Shown here piece after piece: positions 5,795 to 10,834 of a stretch of 10,834 bases of DNA. The notes beneath the pieces were generated by a model. It saw only the letters and a list, made by a program, of their open reading frames with translations, was not told where the DNA came from and searched no databases. The position numbers and the translations under genes are program-made. Source of the DNA: Clostridiales bacterium (GTDB lineage Bacteria > Bacillota > Clostridia > Oscillospirales > Oscillospiraceae); contig DYBL01000081.1 of the NCBI GenBank assembly GCA_019418625.1, forward strand, positions 1 through 10,834. Direction: 5' to 3'. The number at the start of each line of letters is the position of its first letter. Position 1 is the first letter of the stretch.

Positions 5795-7180
5795 TTATGC
5801 CTCCGTTTCCAGCAGCTTTTCCCCGGCGCGGTAGATGTCTCCGGCGCCTACGGTGAGTACCAGATCGCCGGGCTGGACGGTCTTGCGCAGAGCCTCAGTC
5901 ACCTTGTCCAGCGTGGAGCAGTATACGGCGCCGGGGATATTGCGGCAGAGGTCGGCGGAGGAGATGCCAAGGGTGTTCTGCTCCCGGGCCGCGAAGATCT
6001 CGGCCAGAATGGCCACGTCCGCCAGCTTCAGCTCCTCCACGAACCGGTCGAAGAAAGCGGTGGTACGGGAGTAGGTGTGGGGCTGGAAGGCCACCACCAG
6101 ACGCTTGTAGCCAAGACTCCGGGCCGTGGTGAACAGGGCGTGGATCTCGTCGGGGTGATGGGCGTAGTCGTCATAGACCTCAGCGCCGCGGAAGGTGCCC
6201 TTGTGCTCAAAGCGGCGTCCGGCGCCGGCAAAGGACGCCAGGCCCTCCTCCACGGCCTTGCCGGGCAGATCCAGCGCATAGGCGGCGGAGGCGGCTGCCA
6301 GGGCGTCCAGCACGTTGTGCCGGCCGTAGACGTGGAGCTTCACATGGGCGTAGAGCTTGCCGTGGATCATGATGTCGAACACAGGGTGGCCGTCCTCTTC
6401 CGTGAGGTTGGCAGCGGTGCAGTCGGCCTCCTGCTCGAGGCCAAAGGTAAAGATGGGGTGCTTCAGCCCGGCCACGGACTCCATGGCGCCGGGGTTGTCG
6501 GCGTTGACGATGACGGAGCCGCGGGAGGGCACCAGGTCGGCAAACTTGTGGAAAGAGCGCTCGATGTCCTGGAGATCCTTGAAAAAGTCCAGGTGATCGG
6601 CTTCCACGTTCAGAATGACTGCCACGGTGGGGAAAAAACTCAGGAAGCTGTTGCAGTACTCGCAGGACTCCAGAATGATGGTGTCGCCCTGGCCCACCCG
6701 GTAGCCGGAGTGGAGCAGGGGCAGTGTGCCGCCGATCATGACGGTGGGGTCTGCCTCCGCGGCCATGAAGATATGGGTGCACATGGAGGTGGTGGTGGTC
6801 TTTCCGTGGGTGCCGGAGACACACAGGGCGTTGGGATAGCGCTGCATGATGGCGCCCCAGGCCTGGGCCCGCTCATAGACGGGGATGCCACGGGCCACGG
6901 CGCCGGCGATCTCCGGGTTGCCGTCGTGGACGGCGGCGGTGCGGATCACCAGGTCGCAGTCGCCCAGGTTGTCGGCATTGTGGCCGATGGAGACGGGGAT
7001 GCCCAGGGCGCGCAGGTGGGCCACCGTTTCGCTCTCGTTCATGTCGGAGCCCTGGACCTCCAGGCCCATACCCTTGAGCACTTCCGCCAGAGGGCACATG
7101 CTGACACCGCCGATGCCCACCAGATGGGCCCGCTTGCCGGGAACGATAAATTCACGGATGAGGAGGGGATTGTTCATCAT
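5795..7180 (-). CDS. murC: UDP-N-acetylmuramate--L-alanine ligase
   Basis: MurC adds L-alanine to UDP-N-acetylmuramic acid using ATP, the first amino acid of the peptidoglycan stem. The 461 residues show the N-terminal UDP-binding motif HLVGIGGVSM (19-28), the ATP P-loop GTHGKTTTTSM (123-133), ILESCEYCNSFL (169-180) and ILNVEADHLDFF (189-200). C-terminal marks are YGRHNVLDALAAA, GAGRRFE and DDYAHHPDEI. The frame runs open upstream to 7249, but ATG 7178-7180 has AAAGGAAG (7190-7197) at a 9-nt gap and gives the usual family length. A second ATG follows immediately and is a minor alternative. It shares its transcript with the downstream editing protein and is divergent from cca. Confidence 0.95.
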   Translation of the reverse strand: MMNNPLLIREFIVPGKRAHLVGIGGVSMCPLAEVLKGMGLEVQGSDMNESETVAHLRALGIPVSIGHNADNLGDCDLVIRTAAVHDGNPEIAGAVARGIPVYERAQAWGAIMQRYPNALCVSGTHGKTTTTSMCTHIFMAAEADPTVMIGGTLPLLHSGYRVGQGDTIILESCEYCNSFLSFFPTVAVILNVEADHLDFFKDLQDIERSFHKFADLVPSRGSVIVNADNPGAMESVAGLKHPIFTFGLEQEADCTAANLTEEDGHPVFDIMIHGKLYAHVKLHVYGRHNVLDALAAASAAYALDLPGKAVEEGLASFAGAGRRFEHKGTFRGAEVYDDYAHHPDEIHALFTTARSLGYKRLVVAFQPHTYSRTTAFFDRFVEELKLADVAILAEIFAAREQNTLGISSADLCRNIPGAVYCSTLDKVTEALRKTVQPGDLVLTVGAGDIYRAGEKLLETEA

Positions 7181-7201
7181 GGAAAAGAACTTCCTTTCAA
7201 T

Positions 7202-7228
7202 CGCCTCCGCATTGCATTGCCGGAGGCG
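7202..7228 (-). other. Hairpin in the murC leader carrying a Shine-Dalgarno-like arm
   Basis: CGCCTCCG (7202-7209) and CGGAGGCG (7221-7228) form a perfect 8-bp inverted repeat with an 11-nt loop. Read on the minus strand, the 3' arm carries GGAGG paired to CCTCC, and the stem ends a few bases before the real murC ribosome site (7190-7197). The same repeat flanks the -35 box of the plus-strand promoter. Confidence 0.5.
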
Positions 7229-7240
7229 GCATTGTATAAT
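7212..7240 (+). promoter_or_regulatory. Promoter of cca
   Basis: TTGCAT at 7212-7217, a 17-bp spacer, TATAAT at 7235-7240. The expected start is near 7247, giving a leader of about 54 nt to the ATG at 7301. Confidence 0.7.
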
Positions 7241-7252
7241 CATAAGCAACTT

Positions 7253-7281
7253 ATTATAGTATATTTGTATGGAAAATGCAA
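7253..7281 (-). promoter_or_regulatory. Promoter of murC
   Basis: Read on the minus strand: TTGCAT (7281-7276), a 17-bp spacer, TATAAT (7258-7253). The expected start is near 7246, about 66 nt before the murC ATG. The hexamers are the same as in the opposing cca promoter, and the two predicted starts nearly coincide. Confidence 0.7.
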
Positions 7282-7300
7282 CCGAAAGCAGGGGAGAACC

Positions 7301-8626
7301 ATGAGCGGGATTCCGGAATATGTGGACGAAATTTTACAGACGCTGGAGCACGGCGGATATGAGGCCTGGTGCGTGGGCGGCTGCGTGCGGGACCGGATTT
7401 TGGGCTGCGAACCCCAGGACTGGGATGTGACTGCCTCTGCCAGGCCGGAGCAGACCATGGCGCTGTTCGGCGAGCGGGCGGAGGCTACGGGCCTGCGCCA
7501 CGGCACCGTGACTGTCCGCTGCGGCACGGAGCGGGTGGAGGTGACCACGTTCCGCCGGGACGGCGCATACCGGGACCACCGGCGGCCGGAGACCGTGACA
7601 TTTACGGACTCGCTTACAGAGGACTTGCGCCGCCGGGATTTCACGGTCAACGCCATGGCTATGGACCGGCGCGGGACGGTGCGCGACCCGTTCGGCGGAA
7701 GAAAGGACCTTGAAAGTGGGATCTTGCGCTGCGTGGGAACGGCGGAGGAGCGGCTCCGGGAGGATGCGCTGCGGATCCTGCGGGGCCTGCGCTTTTCCGC
7801 CTGCCTGGGGCTTGTGCCGGAGGCGGAGACAGAGGCGGCCATGCACCGCTGCGCCTCGCTTCTAGAAGACATTGCCCCGGAACGGATCTGGGAGGAGCTG
7901 CGGTGGCTGCTGTGCGGCCCGTGGGCGGCAGAGGTCCTGCGGCGCTTCCCGGATGTTTTGGCGGTGTTCTGGCCGGAGACGGCTGCCATGGTGGGCTTTG
8001 ACCAGCACAGCCGGCACCACTGCTACGATGTGTGGGAGCACACGCTCCACGCCCTTGCCGCTGTGCCAGGGGAGACAGTGCTGCGCTGCACCGCACTGCT
8101 ACACGATGTGGGGAAGCCTGTCTGCTTTACCTTGGACTCAGCTGGGAACGGACATTTTCCCGGCCATCCGGAACAGGGGGCGGTCCTGGCGGACGCCATG
8201 CTGCGGCGGCTGCGGGTGGACAACCGCACCCGGGAGGCGGTGGTGCGCCTGGTGCGCTGGCATGACCGAAACATCCCCCGAACAGACGCAGGGATCGGCC
8301 GTGCCCTTTCGGAGCTGGGAGAGGAGGACCTCAGACGGCTGCTGGCGATCAAACGGGCAGACAACCTGGCCCAGGCCCGGCAGGACCTGCTGGGCGAGAT
8401 CCGGCTGGCCGGGGAGATCCTGGACCGCCTGGTGGCAGACGGCGCGTGCGTCCGCATAGACCAGCTGGCGGTACGGGGCGGCGATCTGGCAGAACTGGGC
8501 CTTGCGGGGGTACAGATCGGCCGGACACTGCGGGCGCTGCTGGATGCCGTGCTGGACGGCACGGTGCCCAATGACCGGGAGTCCCTGATGCAGTATGCCC
8601 GGAAGACAATGGAAGAAACCGTGTAA
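7301..8626 (+). CDS. cca: CCA-adding tRNA nucleotidyltransferase with HD domain
   Basis: Adds or repairs the 3'-terminal CCA of tRNA without a nucleic-acid template. The 441 residues show the class II nucleotidyltransferase head WCVGGCVRDRILG (23-35) with the metal-binding DWD (40-42), RRDFTVNAMAMD (111-122) and EDALRILRGLRFSA (154-167). An HD domain follows, with HSRHHCYDVWEHTLH (236-250), LLHDVGKP (266-273) and RWHDRNIPR (319-327), then the usual C-terminal tail. The plus frame is open from far upstream, but that part is only the antisense of murC. ATG 7301 follows AGGGGAG (7290-7296) and its own promoter. Whether it adds all three bases or only part of CCA cannot be read safely here. A terminator follows directly. 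Confidence 0.93.
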   Translation: MSGIPEYVDEILQTLEHGGYEAWCVGGCVRDRILGCEPQDWDVTASARPEQTMALFGERAEATGLRHGTVTVRCGTERVEVTTFRRDGAYRDHRRPETVTFTDSLTEDLRRRDFTVNAMAMDRRGTVRDPFGGRKDLESGILRCVGTAEERLREDALRILRGLRFSACLGLVPEAETEAAMHRCASLLEDIAPERIWEELRWLLCGPWAAEVLRRFPDVLAVFWPETAAMVGFDQHSRHHCYDVWEHTLHALAAVPGETVLRCTALLHDVGKPVCFTLDSAGNGHFPGHPEQGAVLADAMLRRLRVDNRTREAVVRLVRWHDRNIPRTDAGIGRALSELGEEDLRRLLAIKRADNLAQARQDLLGEIRLAGEILDRLVADGACVRIDQLAVRGGDLAELGLAGVQIGRTLRALLDAVLDGTVPNDRESLMQYARKTMEETV

Positions 8627-8657
8627 GGTGCCCTTTCCCGGGGCACCTTTCCTTTTG
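8627..8657 (+). terminator. Intrinsic terminator of cca
   Basis: GGTGCCC (8627-8633) pairs with GGGCACC (8641-8647), loop of 7 nt, followed by TTTCCTTTT. It begins directly after the stop codon. The U-tract is interrupted, so termination may be incomplete. Confidence 0.75.
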
Positions 8658-8672
8658 GCCCGCCATAGTATG
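8645..8672 (+). promoter_or_regulatory. Possible sigma-K-type (mother-cell) promoter of dpaAB
   Basis: AC at 8645-8646, 17 bp, then CATAGTATG at 8664-8672, which matches the sigma-K -10 CATA-N3-TA except for the last base. It overlaps the cca terminator arm and would give a very short leader (about 14-16 nt), which weakens the call. In B. subtilis the spoVF (dpa) operon is under sigma-K. Confidence 0.35.
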
Positions 8673-8691
8673 GGGCGAGGAGGGATACGGG

Positions 8692-9543
8692 ATGAAGCCA
8701 TGCTTTGGCATATTGGGCGGTGACCGCAGGCAGGCGGAGCTTTGCCGGCTGCTGCGCCAGGATGGACATACGGTGCATACCTTTGGCCTGAAGGAGTGGC
8801 TGCCGGATGAGAACGGTGCACCGGACGCCGCGGAATCGGCACCGGTGGTGATCCTGCCGCTGCCGGTGTGTGGTGCCGACGGCCTTTTTAACTGCGCAGA
8901 CATGAAAATCGACCCTGCCGGGCTGCTGGCGCGGTTTTCACCGGAACAGCTAATACTGGGAGGCCGTGTGAGCGAGACCATGCGGCAGGCGGCGGCAGAG
9001 AGGGACCTTACATTATTGGATTATTTTGGCCGGGAGGAGCTGACGGTGGCCAATGCCGCCATTACGGCGGAAGGAGCTGTCCAGACGGCCATGGAGCATC
9101 TGGACAGGACCATTTGGGGGATGGACTGCCTGGTCCTTGGATTCGGCAGGATCGGGAAGGTGCTCTGCCGGCGTATCCAGGGCCTGGGCGGCCATGCGGC
9201 GGTCTTTGCCAGAAAGCCGCAGGACCGGGCCTGGGCATCCGCCTGCGGATATGAGGCCATGGATCTGGCGGAGATGCACCGCCATTTGAGCCGGTTCCGT
9301 TTGGTGTTCAACACGATCCCCTCCTTGGTCCTGGATGCAGTGCTGCTGAAGCGGCTGCGGGAAGAATGTCTCCTGGTGGACCTGGCGTCCCAGCCTGGGG
9401 TCGACCAGGAGGCCGCCGCAGCGGCGGGACACACCGTGCTCTGGGCCCGGTCCTTGCCGGGCAGGCTGGCGCCGGTCACGGCGGCGGAAGCCATCCGGGA
9501 CACGCTCTATCATATTTTAGAGGAACGAGGTGGCCTTGCGTGA
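8692..9543 (+). CDS. dpaA: Dipicolinate synthase subunit A
   Basis: With DpaB it makes dipicolinic acid from the lysine-pathway intermediate in the mother cell during sporulation; calcium dipicolinate then fills the spore core. The 283 residues show an N-terminal domain (FGILGGDRRQ, 5-14) and a Rossmann NAD(P)-binding core CLVLGFGRIGKVLCRRIQGLG (146-166). Later marks are FNTIPSLVL (206-214), LVDLASQPGG-like LASQPGVD (231-238) and the family C-terminal LPGRLAPVTAAEAIRDTL (255-272). Length matches SpoVFA/DpaA of Bacilli and Clostridia (about 290). AGGAGGG at 8678-8684 is 7 nt before the ATG. The stop overlaps the dpaB start. This gene is the clearest sign that the organism forms endospores. Confidence 0.92.
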   Translation: MKPCFGILGGDRRQAELCRLLRQDGHTVHTFGLKEWLPDENGAPDAAESAPVVILPLPVCGADGLFNCADMKIDPAGLLARFSPEQLILGGRVSETMRQAAAERDLTLLDYFGREELTVANAAITAEGAVQTAMEHLDRTIWGMDCLVLGFGRIGKVLCRRIQGLGGHAAVFARKPQDRAWASACGYEAMDLAEMHRHLSRFRLVFNTIPSLVLDAVLLKRLREECLLVDLASQPGVDQEAAAAAGHTVLWARSLPGRLAPVTAAEAIRDTLYHILEERGGLA

Positions 9544-10118
9544 GAAAGGAACGGGTTGGCTTTGCCGTGTGCGGTTCGTTCTGCACACATGAAAAAGCCC
9601 TGCGGGCGCTGGAGGCGCTGACAAAAGAATATGAAACGGTGATCCCCATTGTCTCAGAAACAGCCGCATATACGGACACTCGGTTTGGCACGTCGGATGC
9701 CCTGCTGGAAAAAATGGAGGAGCTGACGGGCCGGGAAGTGCTGTGCGATATCCCTGCCGTGGAGCCCATCGGGCCGAAGGGACTGCTGGATGTACTGGTC
9801 ATTGCGCCGGCTACGGGCAATACCATTGCGAAGCTGGCGGCCGGCATTACAGATACTGCCGTGACCATGGCGGCTAAGGCCCACCTGCGCAATGGCCGTC
9901 CGGTGGTGGTTGCTGTGGCCAGCAACGATGGGTTGGCGGCGGGGGCGAAGAACATCGGCGAGCTCCTGGCGCGGAAGAATTATTATTTCGTCCCCTTTGG
10001 ACAGGACAGCGCCTTTGCAAAGCCCAGTTCCCTGGTGGCGGATTTTGAGAAAATCGGTGAAACGCTGGACGCGGCACTGTCCGGGCGGCAGATCCAGCCG
10101 ATTTTGCTGCGGGACTGA
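9540..10118 (+). CDS. dpaB: Dipicolinate synthase subunit B (flavoprotein)
   Basis: A 192-residue flavoprotein-fold subunit (the FMN-binding family that includes phosphopantothenoylcysteine decarboxylase) that pairs with DpaA. It opens with KERVGFAVCGSFCTHEKAL (3-21) and carries IPIVSETA (35-42), DVLVIAPATGNTIAKLAAGITDTAVTMAAKAHLR (84-117) and NYYFVPFGQDSAFAKPSSLVADF (147-169), all typical of SpoVFB. The frame is open from 9366, but GTG 9540 is preceded by GAGGTGG about 7 nt upstream and overlaps the dpaA stop as GTGA, showing translational coupling. The upstream in-frame part is only dpaA in another frame. No aspartate kinase or dihydrodipicolinate synthase gene follows, unlike in B. subtilis. 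Confidence 0.92.
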   Translation: MRKERVGFAVCGSFCTHEKALRALEALTKEYETVIPIVSETAAYTDTRFGTSDALLEKMEELTGREVLCDIPAVEPIGPKGLLDVLVIAPATGNTIAKLAAGITDTAVTMAAKAHLRNGRPVVVAVASNDGLAAGAKNIGELLARKNYYFVPFGQDSAFAKPSSLVADFEKIGETLDAALSGRQIQPILLRD

Positions 10119-10142
10119 ATGACCCGCACTACATTTAACATC

Positions 10143-10159
10143 GTGCCTTCTGAGGGCAC
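10143..10159 (+). other. Small hairpin after dpaB
   Basis: GTGCCTT (10143-10149) pairs with GAGGGCAC (to 10159) with one G-U pair and a tight loop. It lies 25 nt after the dpaB stop. No U-run follows (TATAAGATG), so it is at best a weak terminator or a 3'-end stabilising stem. Confidence 0.35.
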
Positions 10160-10178
10160 TATAAGATGATGACGATAC

Positions 10179-10224
10179 AGCAGATCGGGGCGGAGAGGCA
10201 GAGGCTTTTCCGCCCCAATCTGCT
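10179..10224 (+). repeat. Long, nearly perfect hairpin between dpaB and the rRNA promoters
   Basis: Arms 10179-10199 and 10204-10224 pair over 21 positions with one mismatch (C10186/A10217) and two G-U pairs, closing on a 4-nt AGAG loop. The outer part is AGCAGAT/ATCTGCT and the core is GGGGCGGA/TCCGCCCC. Neither strand has a U-run after the stem, so it is not a standard intrinsic terminator. It may be a dpaAB 3' end or processing stem, or a small remnant repeat. Confidence 0.6.
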
Positions 10225-10271
10225 AAAATGACGAAGACCGACGAAAAAAGCAGGATATATCAGAAGATACA

Positions 10272-10297
10272 CTAATAGTAAATATTAAAACTATTAG
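10272..10297. repeat. AT-rich inverted repeat upstream of rRNA promoter P1
   Basis: CTAATAGT (10272-10279) and ACTATTAG (10290-10297) are perfect inverted copies around a 10-nt A/T-only spacer. The sequence is far more AT-rich than the neighbouring genes and lies about 75-100 bp before the P1 -35 box. It could be a protein-binding site. A loose T-run (10304-10308) follows, so a weak terminator is also possible. Confidence 0.45.
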
Positions 10298-10367
10298 CGT
10301 GGATTTTTAAAAAAGCAGAAAAAACGGGAAGTGTGAAGAAAAAATGAACAAACAGTAAAGAAGTGGG

Positions 10368-10396
10368 TTGACTTTGTCGGGAACCTTTGGTATCCT
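10368..10396 (+). promoter_or_regulatory. rRNA operon promoter P1
   Basis: TTGACT at 10368-10373, a 17-bp spacer, TATCCT at 10391-10396. An A-rich stretch (about 10335-10360) upstream could serve as an UP element. The expected start is near 10403, about 365 nt before the 16S gene. Confidence 0.7.
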
Positions 10397-10403
10397 AACA
10401 AAG

Positions 10404-10456
10404 CTGTCAGCGCGGTAGTAACTGTGCCGGTGAGGGGGAGCAATCCCCCTGACAGT
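10404..10456 (+). other. Folded 5' segment of the P1 transcript
   Basis: AGGGGGA (10433-10439) and TCCCCCT (10444-10450) form a stem capped by a GCAA tetraloop (GNRA type). The first bases of the predicted P1 RNA, CTGTCAG (10404-10410), are perfectly complementary to CTGACAG (10449-10455). An alternative pairing ACTGT (10421-10425)/ACAGT (10452-10456) competes for the same 3' bases. Confidence 0.5.
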
Positions 10457-10500
10457 ATACATCACGTTTCTGTTTTACAAAAACTTTTTGAAAGTCAAAA

Positions 10501-10517
10501 AACTTTTGAAAAAAGTT
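10501..10517. repeat. A/T palindrome directly upstream of P2
   Basis: AACTTTT-GAA-AAAAGTT, perfect 7-bp arms, ending 1 nt before the P2 -35 box. It is preceded by related CTTTTTGAAAGTC-type repeats (about 10482-10500). Its position and composition fit an UP element or upstream curved DNA. Confidence 0.5.
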
Positions 10518-10518
10518 C

Positions 10519-10547
10519 TTGACAAATAAGAGAAGATCTTGTAAAAT
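10519..10547 (+). promoter_or_regulatory. rRNA operon promoter P2
   Basis: Consensus -35 TTGACA at 10519-10524, a 17-bp spacer, TAAAAT at 10542-10547. The expected start is near 10554, about 214 nt before the 16S gene. With P1 this gives the tandem promoter arrangement usual for rRNA operons. Confidence 0.85.
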
Positions 10548-10553
10548 AAGAAA

Positions 10554-10767
10554 CACTCCGCCGGGAACGGCGTGTACCTTGTAAATTAAACAACGTAACG
10601 AAAAGAAAGCACCAGACGGGCGCTTGAATGGTGAGAAATCACCAGGAAAGCGAACCAAGAGGCAGCGAACCGGGTTAAGTCAATTACCGGTGAAGCTGCA
10701 AAACATGAAGCTATGGAAAATAGCTCTATGAAAGATTAGCTCGGACTACGGTCCGTGTTGATACCAT
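10554..10767 (+). ncRNA. rRNA leader with a series of hairpins and a boxA-like site
   Basis: Five stems are visible. CGCC/GGCG (10559-10572) stands at the extreme 5' end of the P2 RNA. CGCTT/AAGCG (10621-10625, 10648-10652) encloses a 3x3 all G/A internal loop and the stem TGGTGA-GAAA-TCACCA (10629-10644). GCAGC/GCTGC (10662-10666, 10695-10699) encloses a G-A/A-G loop and ACCGG/CCGGT (10669-10691). AGCTAT/ATAGCT (10709-10725) follows, then CGGAC-TACG-GTCCG (10742-10755) with a UNCG-type tetraloop. GCTCTATGAAA (10723-10733) resembles the antitermination site boxA. The leader probably serves antitermination and RNase III-type 16S processing. The stems are read directly; the roles are inferred. 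Confidence 0.6.
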
Positions 10768-10834
10768 TTTATAGAGAGTTTGATCCTGGCTCAGGACGAA
10801 CGCTGGCGGCGTGCTTAACACATGCAAGTCGAAC
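10768..10834 (+). rRNA. rrs: 16S ribosomal RNA, first ~67 nt only
   Basis: AGAGTTTGATCCTGGCTCAG at 10775-10794 is the universal 16S 5' sequence (E. coli positions 8-27), followed by GACGAACGCTGGCGGCGTGC and CATGCAAGTCGAAC. The mature 5' end is placed at about 10768 by counting back from E. coli numbering, with an uncertainty of a few bases. The gene is cut by the window edge, before the first variable region, so it supports Firmicutes/Clostridia but not a genus. Confidence 0.97.

Noticed and set aside
7181..7249. In-frame 5' extension of murC by about 23 codons
   Set aside because: It reaches to or beyond the predicted transcript start, covers the leader hairpin, and gives a protein longer than the family norm. 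ATG 7180 has a ribosome site.
5351..7300. Plus-strand open frame of about 650 codons upstream of cca and in frame with it
   Set aside because: It is the antisense of murC and the prolyl-tRNA editing gene. Its product is Gly/Val/His-rich with no family resemblance, and cca has its own promoter, ribosome site and start at 7301.
10407..10658. 83-codon minus-strand open frame across the rRNA promoters
   Set aside because: It lies antisense to P2 and the rRNA leader, has no recognisable protein features, and its sequence is explained by the promoter and hairpin elements.
1..10834. CRISPR arrays, transposons, prophage genes, toxin-antitoxin or defence genes
   Set aside because: No regularly spaced repeats, transposase, integrase or such gene families were found; all sizeable plausible frames are assigned to housekeeping, sporulation or unknown membrane proteins.

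Overview
The window looks like chromosomal DNA from a GC-rich, anaerobic, endospore-forming member of the Clostridia, most likely the Oscillospiraceae (Flavonifractor/Pseudoflavonifractor-like). This placement is inferred. It rests on the clostridial-type 16S rRNA 5' end at the right edge, the spore dipicolinate synthase pair dpaAB, the electron-bifurcating NfnAB pair typical of anaerobes, and strong codon bias toward G/C-ending codons. No mobile element, CRISPR array or tRNA gene was found.

Layout, left to right. (1) The 3' part of an Sfp-type phosphopantetheinyl transferase (+) converges on a two-CBS-domain protein resembling the c-di-AMP-binding DarB/CbpB (-), with a terminator hairpin between them. 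(2) A Crp/Fnr-family regulator (+) with a near-consensus promoter is followed by the nfnAB operon (+). nfnAB has its own strong promoter. An 18-bp sequence matching the Rex redox-repressor box at 12 of 14 positions covers its -10 and start site, and a Crp-architecture palindrome lies upstream. (3) A zinc-ribbon membrane protein and a DUF2085 membrane protein form a two-gene unit (+). (4) murC and a prolyl-tRNA editing protein form an operon on the minus strand. (5) The CCA-adding tRNA nucleotidyltransferase (+) is divergent from murC. The two genes are served by face-to-face promoters with identical hexamers and nearly coincident predicted start points. (6) dpaA and dpaB (+) overlap by 4 nt. 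(7) About 650 bp of noncoding DNA carry large inverted repeats, two tandem rRNA promoters and a highly structured rRNA leader, then the first ~67 nt of a 16S rRNA gene.

How the genes work together: redox balance (NfnAB), with putative input from Rex and from the neighbouring Crp-family protein; cell-wall precursor synthesis (MurC); tRNA quality control and maturation (prolyl-tRNA editing, CCA addition); spore core maturation (DpaAB); and ribosome synthesis (rrn).

The protein-coding content is recognisable and largely housekeeping. I do not see a new multi-gene defence or biosynthetic system. The least ordinary signals are regulatory: the nfnAB control region, the opposed murC/cca promoters, and the folded RNA of the rRNA leader.
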